In this document: positions 43,323-51,231 of the stretch, piece by piece | How positions within the stretch are numbered: position 1 is the stretch's first letter | Layout of the letters: the number at the start of each line of letters is the position of its first letter | From: Saccharothrix sp. NRRL B-16314 | GTDB lineage: Bacteria > Actinomycetota > Actinomycetes > Mycobacteriales > Pseudonocardiaceae | NCBI RefSeq assembly: GCF_000716595.1 | Contig: NZ_JNXC01000026.1 | Coordinates: 1-64,000, forward strand | Direction of reading: 5' to 3' | DNA: 64,000 nucleotides | Position numbers and translations under genes: made by a program | The notes under the pieces: generated by a model | Told to the model about the DNA's origin: nothing | Database searches by the model: none | What the model saw: only the letters and a program-made list of their open reading frames with translations

Positions 43323-43997
43323 GTGGACGAGACCCTGGCCCGCGCGGGCATTTTCCAGGGGGTCGAACAGGCCGCGGCGGAGGCACTGGCGCAGACGCTG
43401 GAGTCGGTCGAATTCCCGCGCGGCCACGTGATCTTCGCGGAAGGCGAGCCGGGAGACCGGCTCTACATCATCCAATCCGGCAAGGTGAAGATCGGCCGGA
43501 AGTCGCCGGACGGGCGGGAGAACCTCTTGGGGATCTTCGGGCCGTCGGACATGTTCGGCGAGTTGTCGATCTTCGACCCCGGTCCGCGCACGTCCACCGC
43601 GACCACGGTGACCGAAGTGCGCGCGGTCAGCATGGACCGCCCCGCGCTGCGGCAGTGGATCACCAACCGGCCGGAGATCGCCGAGCAGCTGCTGAGGGCA
43701 CTGGCCCGCAGGCTGCGCCGGACGAACTCCATGCTGGCCGACCTGATCTTCACGGACGTGCCGGGCCGGGTGGCCAAGGCGTTGTTGCAGCTCGCGCAGC
43801 GCTTCGGCAGCCAGGAGGCCGGGCTCCTGCGGGTCACCCACGACCTCACGCAGGAGGAGATCGCCCAGTTCGTCGGCGCCTCGCGCGAGACGGTGAACAA
43901 GGCCTTGGCCGACTTCGCCCACCGCGGTTGGCTCCGGCTGGAGGGCAAGAGCGTGCTGATCCTCGACCCGGAGCGGCTGGCCCGCCGGGCCCGCTGA
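43323..43997 (+). CDS. crp: Crp-family transcription regulator
   Basis: This 224-residue protein has an N-terminal cyclic-nucleotide-binding domain ([23 protein letters not shown], then [20 protein letters not shown] with the phosphate-binding GELS and RTSTA). The C-terminal winged helix is [30 protein letters not shown]. It is the orthologue of Rv3676/GlxR, a global cAMP-responsive regulator. GTG 43323 is chosen because AGGAGG lies seven bases upstream and the protein then begins [13 protein letters not shown] as in the family. A strong hairpin follows. Confidence 0.95.
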   Translation: MDETLARAGIFQGVEQAAAEALAQTLESVEFPRGHVIFAEGEPGDRLYIIQSGKVKIGRKSPDGRENLLGIFGPSDMFGELSIFDPGPRTSTATTVTEVRAVSMDRPALRQWITNRPEIAEQLLRALARRLRRTNSMLADLIFTDVPGRVAKALLQLAQRFGSQEAGLLRVTHDLTQEEIAQFVGASRETVNKALADFAHRGWLRLEGKSVLILDPERLARRAR

Positions 43998-44030
43998 TCC
44001 CGGGGATCGACACCACCGGAAAGCACAACA

Positions 44031-44067
44031 AGACCGGGCGCCGCCCCCGACGCGGCGCACCGGTCTT
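44031..44067 (+). terminator. Terminator after crp
   Basis: Arms AGACCGG-GCGCCGC and GCGGCGC-CCGGTCT pair around GCCCCC-type loop bases, followed by TTGCTG. Confidence 0.75.
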
Positions 44068-44449
44068 GCTGTCGCACGGCCCATCCCCCGACAGACCGCG
44101 CATTCCACACATCCGGCGCCCGTAGGCCCCGACCCTTGAAGCGCCGGAAGGAGGTCTGGGTTCCCACTGAGACAGCGGTCGAAACGGGTTTCCCCGCCGA
44201 ATCCGGTGCCGACAGCGGTTGCTACCTCAACGATCGCACGCCACCTCGTGGGCAACTCAAGCCCGTTCACCCTCACGGGGCCTCTGTTCAGCGGTTTTGC
44301 CGCCGGGTTTCACCCAGTCATCCCAGTGTTGTAATCGAACCGCAACGCACTCCCAGGCCTTGGACGCGACTGGGCAGGTGACGGAGCCGACTGGCGCTTC
44401 CCCCGAAAACGATTAGTACGCGCGTACCAGTGCGTGCATACTGGTACGC
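44068..44449. promoter_or_regulatory. Promoter region of the MFS gene with GTACGCGCGTAC palindrome
   Basis: No gene is seen in these 380 bp. At 44415-44449 GTACGCGCGTAC and a related GTGCGTGCATACTGGTACGC element lie directly before the ATG of the transporter gene. This is a likely operator overlapping the ribosome site for a TetR- or MarR-type repressor encoded elsewhere. Confidence 0.5.
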
Positions 44450-45688
44450 ATGTCCCACTCTGCCCGCCTCTCCGACTACCGCGCTGCCCTGACCACGCCC
44501 GGCATGCGCGGCCCCGTGGTCGCGTCACTGCTCGCCCGCCTGCCGATCGCGATGATCGGCCTGTCGCTGCTGCTGTACGTGCAGCGGGAGACCGGTTCGT
44601 TCGCCGCGGCGGGTCTGGTGTCGGCGTCGTCGCTGGTGGGCGTGGCTGTCGGGTCGATCGTGCAGGGCAGGTTGATGGACCGGCACGGGCCGACGCGCCC
44701 GTTGCTCGTCTCGGTGGCGCTGTTCTCCGCGTTCGTGGCGCTGGCGATCGGCGCGGTCGAGGTCGGTGCCGCGCTGGCGGTGCTGATGCCGGTGGCGTTC
44801 GCGGTCGGTCTCACCGAACCGATGGTCGGCTCCGCGTCCCGTGCGCTGTGGTCGCAGGTGGTGCCCGCCGGGTCGACGCGGCTCGCCGGGTACGCGTACG
44901 AGGCGATCAGCATGGAGGTGTTCTTCATCCTCGGTCCCGGCCTCGCCGGGCTGCTGGTCACGGCGCCGTGGGCGGGCACCGGTGTGGTGATCGGCGCGGC
45001 GTCGATGGTCGTCGGCTCGGTGTGGTTCGCCCTGGACCCGACGGTGCGCGGCGTTCGCCCGACGCCGAGGACCCGGAGCCTGCTGGGCGCGCTGGCGTCC
45101 CCCGGCATGCGCACGGTGGCGCTGGCGGCGCTGGGCTTCGGCATGACGATCGGGTTCATCGAGGTGGCCGTGCCCGCTGCCGCCGCGCAGGCGGGTCACG
45201 TCGGCGTGGGCGGGCTGCTGCTGAGCCTGTGGTCGGTCAGCTCGGTGATGTTCGGCGTCCTGTACTCGATGAAGCCGTTCCCCCGGCCGATGCACCTGCG
45301 GTTGCCGGTGCTGCTCGGCGGGTTCGCGGTGCTGTCGCTGCTGCTGGCGGTGCCGACCGGGCTGATCGGCCTGGGTGCCGCGCTGTTCGTGGTGGGCACG
45401 TTGATCACGCCGCAGGCCACCGCCCACTCGGCCGCGATCGAGCAGGTGGCGCCCGCCGGGACGGCCACCGAGGCGTTCGGCTGGGTGGTGACGGCGGTGA
45501 CCGTGGGGTTGGCGATCGGGCAGTCGGCGAGCGGCCAGCTGGTCGAGTCGTACGGGACGGGTGCGGCGTTCGTCGCGGCGGCGGTGTCCGGGCTGGCGAT
45601 CGCCGGGCTGGTGTGGGCGTTCCGCGGGACGGTGGCGGCCGGCGTGCCGCTGCCGAAGCAGGACGAGCTGGCCCTGATGTCGCCCTGA
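44450..45688 (+). CDS. Major facilitator superfamily transporter
   Basis: This 412-residue protein has about 12 hydrophobic segments, with an MFS motif A variant between helices 2 and 3 (GRLMDRHGPTRPLLVS). Segments such as MRGPVVASLLARLPIAMIGLSLLLYV and AIGQSASGQLVESYGTGAAF fit small-molecule efflux carriers. The substrate cannot be told. It is a single gene under a palindromic operator-like promoter, which suggests inducible export. Confidence 0.88.
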   Translation: MSHSARLSDYRAALTTPGMRGPVVASLLARLPIAMIGLSLLLYVQRETGSFAAAGLVSASSLVGVAVGSIVQGRLMDRHGPTRPLLVSVALFSAFVALAIGAVEVGAALAVLMPVAFAVGLTEPMVGSASRALWSQVVPAGSTRLAGYAYEAISMEVFFILGPGLAGLLVTAPWAGTGVVIGAASMVVGSVWFALDPTVRGVRPTPRTRSLLGALASPGMRTVALAALGFGMTIGFIEVAVPAAAAQAGHVGVGGLLLSLWSVSSVMFGVLYSMKPFPRPMHLRLPVLLGGFAVLSLLLAVPTGLIGLGAALFVVGTLITPQATAHSAAIEQVAPAGTATEAFGWVVTAVTVGLAIGQSASGQLVESYGTGAAFVAAAVSGLAIAGLVWAFRGTVAAGVPLPKQDELALMSP

Positions 45689-45736
45689 CCTGCGCCCCGA
45701 CCGGAATTGTCGGTGGTCGGGTCTAGCGTCCCCGAC

Positions 45737-46840
45737 ATGGACCTGACCGCCACCACAGCCGATCTCGCCTCGGCCACCGCCGACGTCGCCCGCCTACTGC
45801 CATCGCGGGTGTACGACCCGGTGCTGGCCGGTCTGGTGCTGCGCGCGGACGGCGGTGGCGTCACGCTGGCGGGCAGTGATCGAGAACACGCCGTCCGCCT
45901 GACCCGACCGGCCACGGTGCACGCCGACGGCGCGGTGGTCGTTCCCGCCAAACCCCTCGCGGACACGCTTCGGGGGTTGGACGACCCGCAGGTCAGGCTG
46001 GTGGTGGAGGGTTCACGCCTTGCCGTGCGCACGTCGACGGCCCGCTTCGCCCTGCCGTTGCTCGACCTGGCCACCCACCCCGGCATCCCACCGCTGCCGC
46101 CCGCCGTCGGTTCGCTGCCGGCCCGCACCCTCGCCGCGGCCCTGGTCCCGGTGTCCAGCGCTGCTTCGAAGGACGACGCGCTCCCCGTCTTCACCGGTGT
46201 CCGCATCCACGGCGCGGGCGGTCGGCTGGAGCTGATCGCCACCGACCGTTACCGAATGGCCTTCGCTTCGCTACCGTGGGTGCCGACAGGCGAACTGGAC
46301 GTCCTCGCTCCGGCGGTGGCCCTGGCCGAGGCGTCCCGCCGACCGGAGCGGGATGCCGAGGTGACGGTGCACGCCGACGCCGACCGCGTCGCCCTGTCGT
46401 GGGCGGGTGGGAGCGTGAGCACGGCGCTGCTGGCCGCCCCGTTCCCGGACGATCGAGTGAGAAAGCTGTTGGAGGCGGTCATCGACAGCACGGTGTTGGT
46501 GGAAGCGGACGTGCTGGCGGGCGCGGTCCGACGAGCAGTCCCCTACGCCGGTCCGCACGGGTCGGTGACGATCCAGGTGGACGACGGTGAGCTGCGGGTG
46601 CGGGGCAGTGATCCGCAGAACGGCGAGTCGGAGGAGTCGGTCAAGGCGACGATCGACGGGAACCGGGTGACGAAGACCTTCCAGGCGAGGTACCTGGCCG
46701 ATGCGCTGCGGGCGTTCAGCGGGCGGCGGGTCGAGCTGCGGATCCAGGACGGGCTGCGGTCGACGGTGCTGACGTCGCAGGCCGGGGACGACGGCGTGGA
46801 GCTGACGTACCTGGTGGTGCCCCTGCGAACGGTCTCCTGA
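45737..46840 (+). CDS. Sliding-clamp (DnaN) paralogue
   Basis: This 367-residue protein has the three-domain beta-clamp layout. Recognisable DnaN segments are ALPLLDLATHPGIPPLP, the middle-domain KDDALPVFTGVRIHGAGGRLELIATDRYRMA and the C-terminal VTKTFQARYLADALRAFSGRRVELRI with SQAGDDGVELTYLVVPLR in place of the usual ...MPMRL end. It lies far from any dnaA or gyrB gene, so it is a second clamp, not the replicative copy. It may serve a specialised polymerase or have lost clamp function. ATG 45737 follows a promoter-like stretch. Confidence 0.8.
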   Translation: MDLTATTADLASATADVARLLPSRVYDPVLAGLVLRADGGGVTLAGSDREHAVRLTRPATVHADGAVVVPAKPLADTLRGLDDPQVRLVVEGSRLAVRTSTARFALPLLDLATHPGIPPLPPAVGSLPARTLAAALVPVSSAASKDDALPVFTGVRIHGAGGRLELIATDRYRMAFASLPWVPTGELDVLAPAVALAEASRRPERDAEVTVHADADRVALSWAGGSVSTALLAAPFPDDRVRKLLEAVIDSTVLVEADVLAGAVRRAVPYAGPHGSVTIQVDDGELRVRGSDPQNGESEESVKATIDGNRVTKTFQARYLADALRAFSGRRVELRIQDGLRSTVLTSQAGDDGVELTYLVVPLRTVS

Positions 46841-46908
46841 CCCAACGCCCACCTTGCCGCCCCGCCCGGCCGGCCGGCGCTCGGTCTGCGCGGAGGGCGG
46901 CCCGTCCG

Positions 46909-47150
46909 GCGCTCGGCCCGCCCAACGCCCGGCCCGTCCGGCTCTTGGTCCCTCCAGCGCCCGTTCCGCCCAACGCCCGGTCCCTCCAGCGCTCGGTCCC
47001 TCCAGCGCTCGGTCCGCCCGGCGCTCGGTCCGCCCGGCGCCCGTTCCGCCCAACGCCCGGCCCGTCCGGCTCTTGGTCCCTCCAGCGCCCGTTCCCTCCA
47101 GCGCTCGGTCCGCCAAGCGCTCGGTCCCTCCAGCGCTCGGTCCGCGCGGG
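46909..47150. repeat. 16-bp degenerate tandem repeat between convergent genes
   Basis: About sixteen units of 16 bp are present, each a 9-base core like CGCTCGGTC followed by seven bases such as CCTCCAG or CGCCCGG. Starts include 46974, 46990, 47006, 47022 and 47038. It lies between the clamp gene (+) and the HxlR gene (-). Frames through it are Pro/Ser/Arg repeats and not genes. Confidence 0.85.
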
Positions 47151-47175
47151 AGGCGGTTCGAGAGCCGGAGGGCGG

Positions 47176-47556
47176 CTAATCGGTGCCGGGGCCGGCTCCC
47201 CAGGCCCACATGGCCTCCAGGACGTCGCGCAGGGCCTGCCCGCGGGGCGTCAAGGCGTACTTCACCCGGCTGGGCCAGCCGGGTTCACGGGAGCGCACGA
47301 CCACGCCGCAGGCGGTCAGGTGTGCCAAGCGGTCGGTGAGGACCTTGTCGGACAGTGCGGGCAGGACTGTCGCGAGGTCGCTGAAGGTTCGTTCGTCGGC
47401 GAGCAGCTCGCGCACGACCAGCGTCGTCCACCGGCCGCGCAGCGCGTGCAACGTGACCTCCACCGGGCAGTCGGCCACCGGGTGGTCGACCCCGCCGTAC
47501 TCCTCGTCGGCCCAGAGATCCCGTCTGACCTGGGCACTTACCGTTTGGTTGGTCAC
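47176..47556 (-). CDS. HxlR-family helix-turn-helix regulator
   Basis: This 126-residue protein has the HxlR winged helix: DCPVEVTLHALRGRWTTLVVRELLADERTFSDLATVLPALSDKVLTDRLAHLTACGVV. RVKYALTPRGQALRDVLEAMWAWG follows. Such regulators often respond to electrophiles or aldehydes. GTG 47556 is preferred because AGGAGGG lies upstream. It is divergent from a SnoaL-like gene whose start is 26 bp away, so it most likely controls that gene and itself. Confidence 0.85.
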   Translation of the reverse strand: MTNQTVSAQVRRDLWADEEYGGVDHPVADCPVEVTLHALRGRWTTLVVRELLADERTFSDLATVLPALSDKVLTDRLAHLTACGVVVRSREPGWPSRVKYALTPRGQALRDVLEAMWAWGAGPGTD

Positions 47557-47581
47557 GCGCCGCCCTCCTAGCGTCGTCGGC

Positions 47582-47875
47582 ATGATCGCGAGCACCCCCG
47601 AAGAGCTGCCCCGGCTGTTCGCCGAGGCGTTCAACGCCGGCGACCCGTCCTCCCTCTACGAACCCGGCGCCCAGCCGGCCGAACTGGCCGGGCACCTGGC
47701 TCTGGGCCTGGCGATGACCGTCAACGCCCGCAAGGTCATCACCAGGGGCGACCTCGCCCTGCTGGTCGTCGACTGGCGCATCGGCGACGTGACCGGCACG
47801 GCCACCGACGTCGCGCGGCGGGGCGCTGACGGCGGTTGGCGGTACGTGATCGACAACCCGACAGGGGTCGCGTAG
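47582..47875 (+). CDS. SnoaL/NTF2-like small protein
   Basis: This 97-residue protein (TPEELPRLFAEAFNAGDPSSLYEPGAQ, then LALLVVDWRIGDVTGTATDVARRGADGGWRYVIDNP) has the typical NTF2-like sequence pattern. It is a small cone-shaped fold used by polyketide cyclases and by many proteins of unknown role. It is divergent from the HxlR regulator. The substrate is unknown. Confidence 0.75.
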   Translation: MIASTPEELPRLFAEAFNAGDPSSLYEPGAQPAELAGHLALGLAMTVNARKVITRGDLALLVVDWRIGDVTGTATDVARRGADGGWRYVIDNPTGVA

Positions 47876-47935
47876 CCGTCAGTCAGGCCGCCAGGCCGCC
47901 AGTCCGTCAGCCGCCAGGCCGCCAGCCGGTGGCCG

Positions 47936-48721
47936 TCAGGGCTTGTGCAGCAAGTACTCCAGCTGTGCCCGGACGGACCACTCGGCGGCCGGCCACAGCG
48001 AGCGGTCCACGTCGGCGTACACCAGCTCGACCACCTGGCGCGGGGTGGGTGTCGCGCCGTCCGACGCCAGGTGTTCCACCGCCGCCTTGACCTGCGTCAG
48101 GCGTTGTTCCCGGTGGGCCAGGTAGCCGGTGGCGGCGGCCACGACGTCCGGCAGTTCCGGACCGTGGCCGGGTAGCCCGATCGTGTTCGGCGGCAGGGCC
48201 GCGAGCTGCCGCAGCGACGCCAGGTAGTCGCCCAGCTTCCCGTCCGGGTGGGCCACGACGGTCGTGCCGCGCCCGAGGACCGTGTCACCGGTCAGCACCG
48301 CGTCGTCCAGCTGGAAGCACACCGAGTCGGCCGTGTGGCCGGGCGTGGACAGGACCCGGATCGACAGCCCGGCCGCCTCGATCACCTCGCCCTCCTCCAG
48401 ACCTCGACCACCCAGCCGGAAAGCCGGGTCGACGGATCGCACTGGCGCATCCACCTGTCGCCCGAACGCCCGTGCCCCGTCCGAGTGGTCCGGGTGACCA
48501 TGCGTGAGGAGCACGACCTCCACCGGTGCCTGGTCAGCGATCCGGCCCAGGTGCGCGGCGTCCAACGGACCGGGGTCGACAACGACGCACGACGACGAAC
48601 CGGGCGCGCGCAGCACCCAGGTGTTCGTCCCGTCCAACGTCATCACACCGGGGTTCTCCGCGAGCAACACCGCCGCCGTGGGCGTGACCTGCCGCAACAC
48701 CCCATAAGCCAACTCGCTCAC
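47936..48721 (-). CDS. Metallo-beta-lactamase-fold hydrolase (Rv3677c type)
   Basis: This 261-residue protein carries the MBL metal motif LTHGHPDHSDGARAFG (about residue 74), the second-shell His in STPGHTADSVCFQLDDAVLTGDTVLGRG and GLPGHGPE. A C-terminal winged-helix-like domain (TPRQVVELVYADVDRSLWPAAEWSVRAQLEYLLHK) is as in LACTB2-like nucleases. A ribonuclease or thioester hydrolase role is possible. The GTG start overlaps the stop of the upstream Nudix gene (GTGA), so the two are cotranscribed. Confidence 0.88.
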   Translation of the reverse strand: MSELAYGVLRQVTPTAAVLLAENPGVMTLDGTNTWVLRAPGSSSCVVVDPGPLDAAHLGRIADQAPVEVVLLTHGHPDHSDGARAFGRQVDAPVRSVDPAFRLGGRGLEEGEVIEAAGLSIRVLSTPGHTADSVCFQLDDAVLTGDTVLGRGTTVVAHPDGKLGDYLASLRQLAALPPNTIGLPGHGPELPDVVAAATGYLAHREQRLTQVKAAVEHLASDGATPTPRQVVELVYADVDRSLWPAAEWSVRAQLEYLLHKP

Positions 48722-49521
48722 GGCACGACCACCCGCAGCACGTCGCCATCCCGGACCAACTTCGGGATCACCTTCTGCACGGTCCGCTGCTCGTCCAGCG
48801 CCGCCGCGACCGACCCCAGCTCGTCCAGCTCCGCCAACGTCACCCAGGTGGGTGGCATCAACGCCCGCCGCCCGGCCTTCCAGTCCGCCAACGCGTCCAC
48901 CGGCCGCTGCCACTCCGCGTCCGAGGCCTCCGTCGTCGCACCGTCCGCCTTCTGCCCCTCCGGCAGCACGGCCACGAAGAACCGCGTGTCGTACCGCCGC
49001 GGCTCCTCCTCCGGCGTCAACCAGTTCGCCCACGGCCGCAGCAGGTCCGCCCGCAGCACCAGCCCTTCCGCGGACAGGAACTGCGCCAACGACAACTCCC
49101 GGGCCACCAACGCCTCACGGGCCGAGGCGAACCCGGCGGTGTCGGCCACCACCGACGAGGCCGACGGCCCGGCCAGCAGCACCCCCGACTCCTCGAAGGT
49201 CTCCCGCACCGCGGCGCACACCAGCGCCGTCGCCAACTCCACCGAGCACCCGAACTGCGAGGCCCACCACGAGGGCGAAGGCCCGCTCCAGGCCACCGAC
49301 GTGTCCGCGTCCCGCTGGTCGACCCCGCCTCCGGGGAACACCGTCATCCCGCCCGCGAACGCCATCCCGGCCACCCGCCGCAGCAGGAACGCCTCCACCC
49401 CGGCCGCACCGTCCCGCACCAACGCCACCGTCGCGGCGTCGCGCGGCTCGGCGGGCGGCCCGGTGAAGACCTCCGGTACCAGACCCGCCGGCAACACCAT
49501 TTCCTCCGGAAGCTCGCGCAC
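48718..49521 (-). CDS. Nudix-type hydrolase, NUDT19-like
   Basis: This 267-residue protein has a Nudix box split by an insertion: GGMTVFPGGGVDQRDADTS, then about 25 residues, then ALVCAAVRETFEESGVLL. This is the pattern of the NUDT19/RP2p-like group, which includes CoA diphosphatases. The C-terminal half has RYDTRFFVAVLPEGQ. GTG 49521 is taken as start. Cotranscribed with the MBL gene. Together with 40557-41228 it is the second Nudix gene of the window. Confidence 0.82.
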   Translation of the reverse strand: MRELPEEMVLPAGLVPEVFTGPPAEPRDAATVALVRDGAAGVEAFLLRRVAGMAFAGGMTVFPGGGVDQRDADTSVAWSGPSPSWWASQFGCSVELATALVCAAVRETFEESGVLLAGPSASSVVADTAGFASAREALVARELSLAQFLSAEGLVLRADLLRPWANWLTPEEEPRRYDTRFFVAVLPEGQKADGATTEASDAEWQRPVDALADWKAGRRALMPPTWVTLAELDELGSVAAALDEQRTVQKVIPKLVRDGDVLRVVVP

Positions 49522-49552
49522 GAACCCGAGCCTACGGCGAGGATCTCCCCCC

Positions 49553-49909
49553 GTGGACACCAAGAAAAAGGGCTGCCTGGTCAACGTCCTGCTCTTCGTC
49601 GTCGGCGCGGTCGTCGGCACCGGCCTGACGGCGACGACCGCCGTGCTGCTCTTCCTGCCCACCAGCACCACGACCAGCACGAACGAGGGCACGCCGAACA
49701 TCTACGTGAAGGAGCGCTCCAGCCTGCTCGGCGGCGTCGAGCACGAGGTCTGGCTGGGTTCGTCGGCGGACTACGGGCACCGCGTCGCCATCCCGGACGA
49801 CTGGGGCGCCACGCCCGAGGTCGACCGCCGACCGGACGGCGTGGAGCTGCGGTTCGAGAACGGCGGCCGGATCTTCGTGCCGGAAGCCACTTACGTCGGC
49901 GGCCGATGA
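49553..49909 (+). CDS. Small membrane-anchored protein
   Basis: This 118-residue protein has a lysine-rich start (DTKKKGCLVN), a transmembrane helix (VLLFVVGAVVGTGLTATTAVLLFL) and a soluble outer domain (VEHEVWLGSSADYGHRVAIPDDWG, then ELRFENGGRIFVPEATYVGG). Not recognised. Divergent from the Nudix gene with 31 bp between starts; its stop overlaps the oxidoreductase ATG. Confidence 0.7.
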   Translation: MDTKKKGCLVNVLLFVVGAVVGTGLTATTAVLLFLPTSTTTSTNEGTPNIYVKERSSLLGGVEHEVWLGSSADYGHRVAIPDDWGATPEVDRRPDGVELRFENGGRIFVPEATYVGGR

Positions 49910-50817
49910 AAGGCAGGATGGGCCGAGTGGACGAACAGCTGCGCGTAGGACTCATCGGTGCCGGCCCGTGGGCGAACATGGTGCACGCACCGGGCATCGC
50001 CGATCACCCGGGCACCCACCTGACCACCGTCTGGGCCCGTCGGGAGGAGGCGGCCACCGAGCTCGCCAAGATCCACTGCGCCACCGTCGCGAAGACGCCC
50101 GAGGAACTGCTGGACCAGGTGGACGCGGTCGCGTTCGCCGTGCCGCCGGCGGTGCAGGCCGAGATCGCCGTCCAGGCCGCCGAGCGGGGCAAGCACCTGA
50201 TCCTCGAGAAGCCCATCGCGGGCACCCTCGCGGACGCGGAACGGCTCGTCGACGCGGTGGAGCGCAACAGCGTCGCGTCCCTCGTCGTGCTCACGAAGAG
50301 GTTCGCCCCGGAGACCCGCGAGCAGCTGGACCAGCTCGCCGAGGCCGGTGGCTGGGTCGGCGGCAGTGCGCGCTGGCTGACCGGCGCCCTCCTCGGCGGC
50401 CCGTTCTCGCACTCGCCGTGGCGGCACGAGCGCGGCCCGCTGGACGACATCGGCCCGCACGCGTTCGACCTGCTCGACGCCACCCTCGGCACGATCACGG
50501 ACGTCATCTCGGCGAACCGGTCCGAGCACGGCCTGTGGCAGATCGTCTTCCAGCACGAGGGCGGCGCGACGAGCGTGGCCACGATGACCATGACGCTGCC
50601 GCTGAACCCGGGCATCGCCGAGGTCATCGTGTACGGCGAGCACGGCCACCGCGTGCTGGCCGACCGCGGCACGACCGCGCAGCAGTGCTTCACGAACCTG
50701 CTGGACGACTTCGTGGCGATGGTCGACAGCGGCACCACCGAGCACCCGCTCGACGTCCGCCGCGGCCTGCACCTCCAGCGGATCATCGACCTGGCCAGGC
50801 GGAAGTCGGAGGCGTGA
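49906..50817 (+). CDS. Gfo/Idh/MocA-family oxidoreductase
   Basis: This 303-residue protein has an N-terminal Rossmann motif (RVGLIGAGPWANMVHAPGI), the family EKPIAGTLADAE with the conserved lysine, and DDIGPHAFDLLDATLGTI with the His of the catalytic region. The family uses NAD(P) to oxidise or reduce sugars and cyclitols; the substrate is not predictable. ATG 49906 overlaps the previous stop, and an internal ATG at 49918 is also possible. Confidence 0.87.
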   Translation: MKGRMGRVDEQLRVGLIGAGPWANMVHAPGIADHPGTHLTTVWARREEAATELAKIHCATVAKTPEELLDQVDAVAFAVPPAVQAEIAVQAAERGKHLILEKPIAGTLADAERLVDAVERNSVASLVVLTKRFAPETREQLDQLAEAGGWVGGSARWLTGALLGGPFSHSPWRHERGPLDDIGPHAFDLLDATLGTITDVISANRSEHGLWQIVFQHEGGATSVATMTMTLPLNPGIAEVIVYGEHGHRVLADRGTTAQQCFTNLLDDFVAMVDSGTTEHPLDVRRGLHLQRIIDLARRKSEA

Positions 50818-50880
50818 CGTGACGCGGGACCACTGATCGGACCCGGAGGTCCCGAGCGAGGTGGACGTCGGGTCGTCAGC

Positions 50881-51090
50881 GGCCTGGCTCGCGGGAAGAG
50901 CCGTTACGACGACGGCGACTGGCGGGAGGCCGAGCGCCACTTCCGGATCGCGCTGGACGACGATCCGGAGTCGCAGGCGGCCGGCGAACTCGCGCTGGAC
51001 GCCGCGAACGCTTGCGCCACCGCGGCCGAGGCCGCCGTGGACCTGCACCGGCTGGTCCCGCCCGTGCACCGGCTGAGCGCGCGCTATCTC
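50881..51090 (+). pseudogene. Remnant of a TPR-like gene
   Basis: One + frame reads GLARGKSRYDDGDWREAERH, then FRIALDDDPESQAAGELALDAA and further helices, which looks like tetratricopeptide sequence with normal codon usage. It has no start codon and no ribosome site. After about 51090 it turns into Pro/Arg-rich sequence. It is best read as a decayed fragment. Confidence 0.4.
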
Positions 51091-51231
51091 CACGGCGCAC
51101 GCCCGCCGCACGTGTGCCGACGACCCGGTCCGCCGCCGGGTCGAAGCCGCAACGGACCGGAAAGCGGCTCGGCCCTGCCGCCCGCTCTCCGCGGACGCCA
51201 GGGCCGAGCTGCTGACGGGACTCCGGGGCCT

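Noticed and set aside
46945-47571. + strand frame through the 16-bp repeats
   Set aside because: Pro/Ser/Arg repeats caused by the tandem array, then antisense of the HxlR gene.
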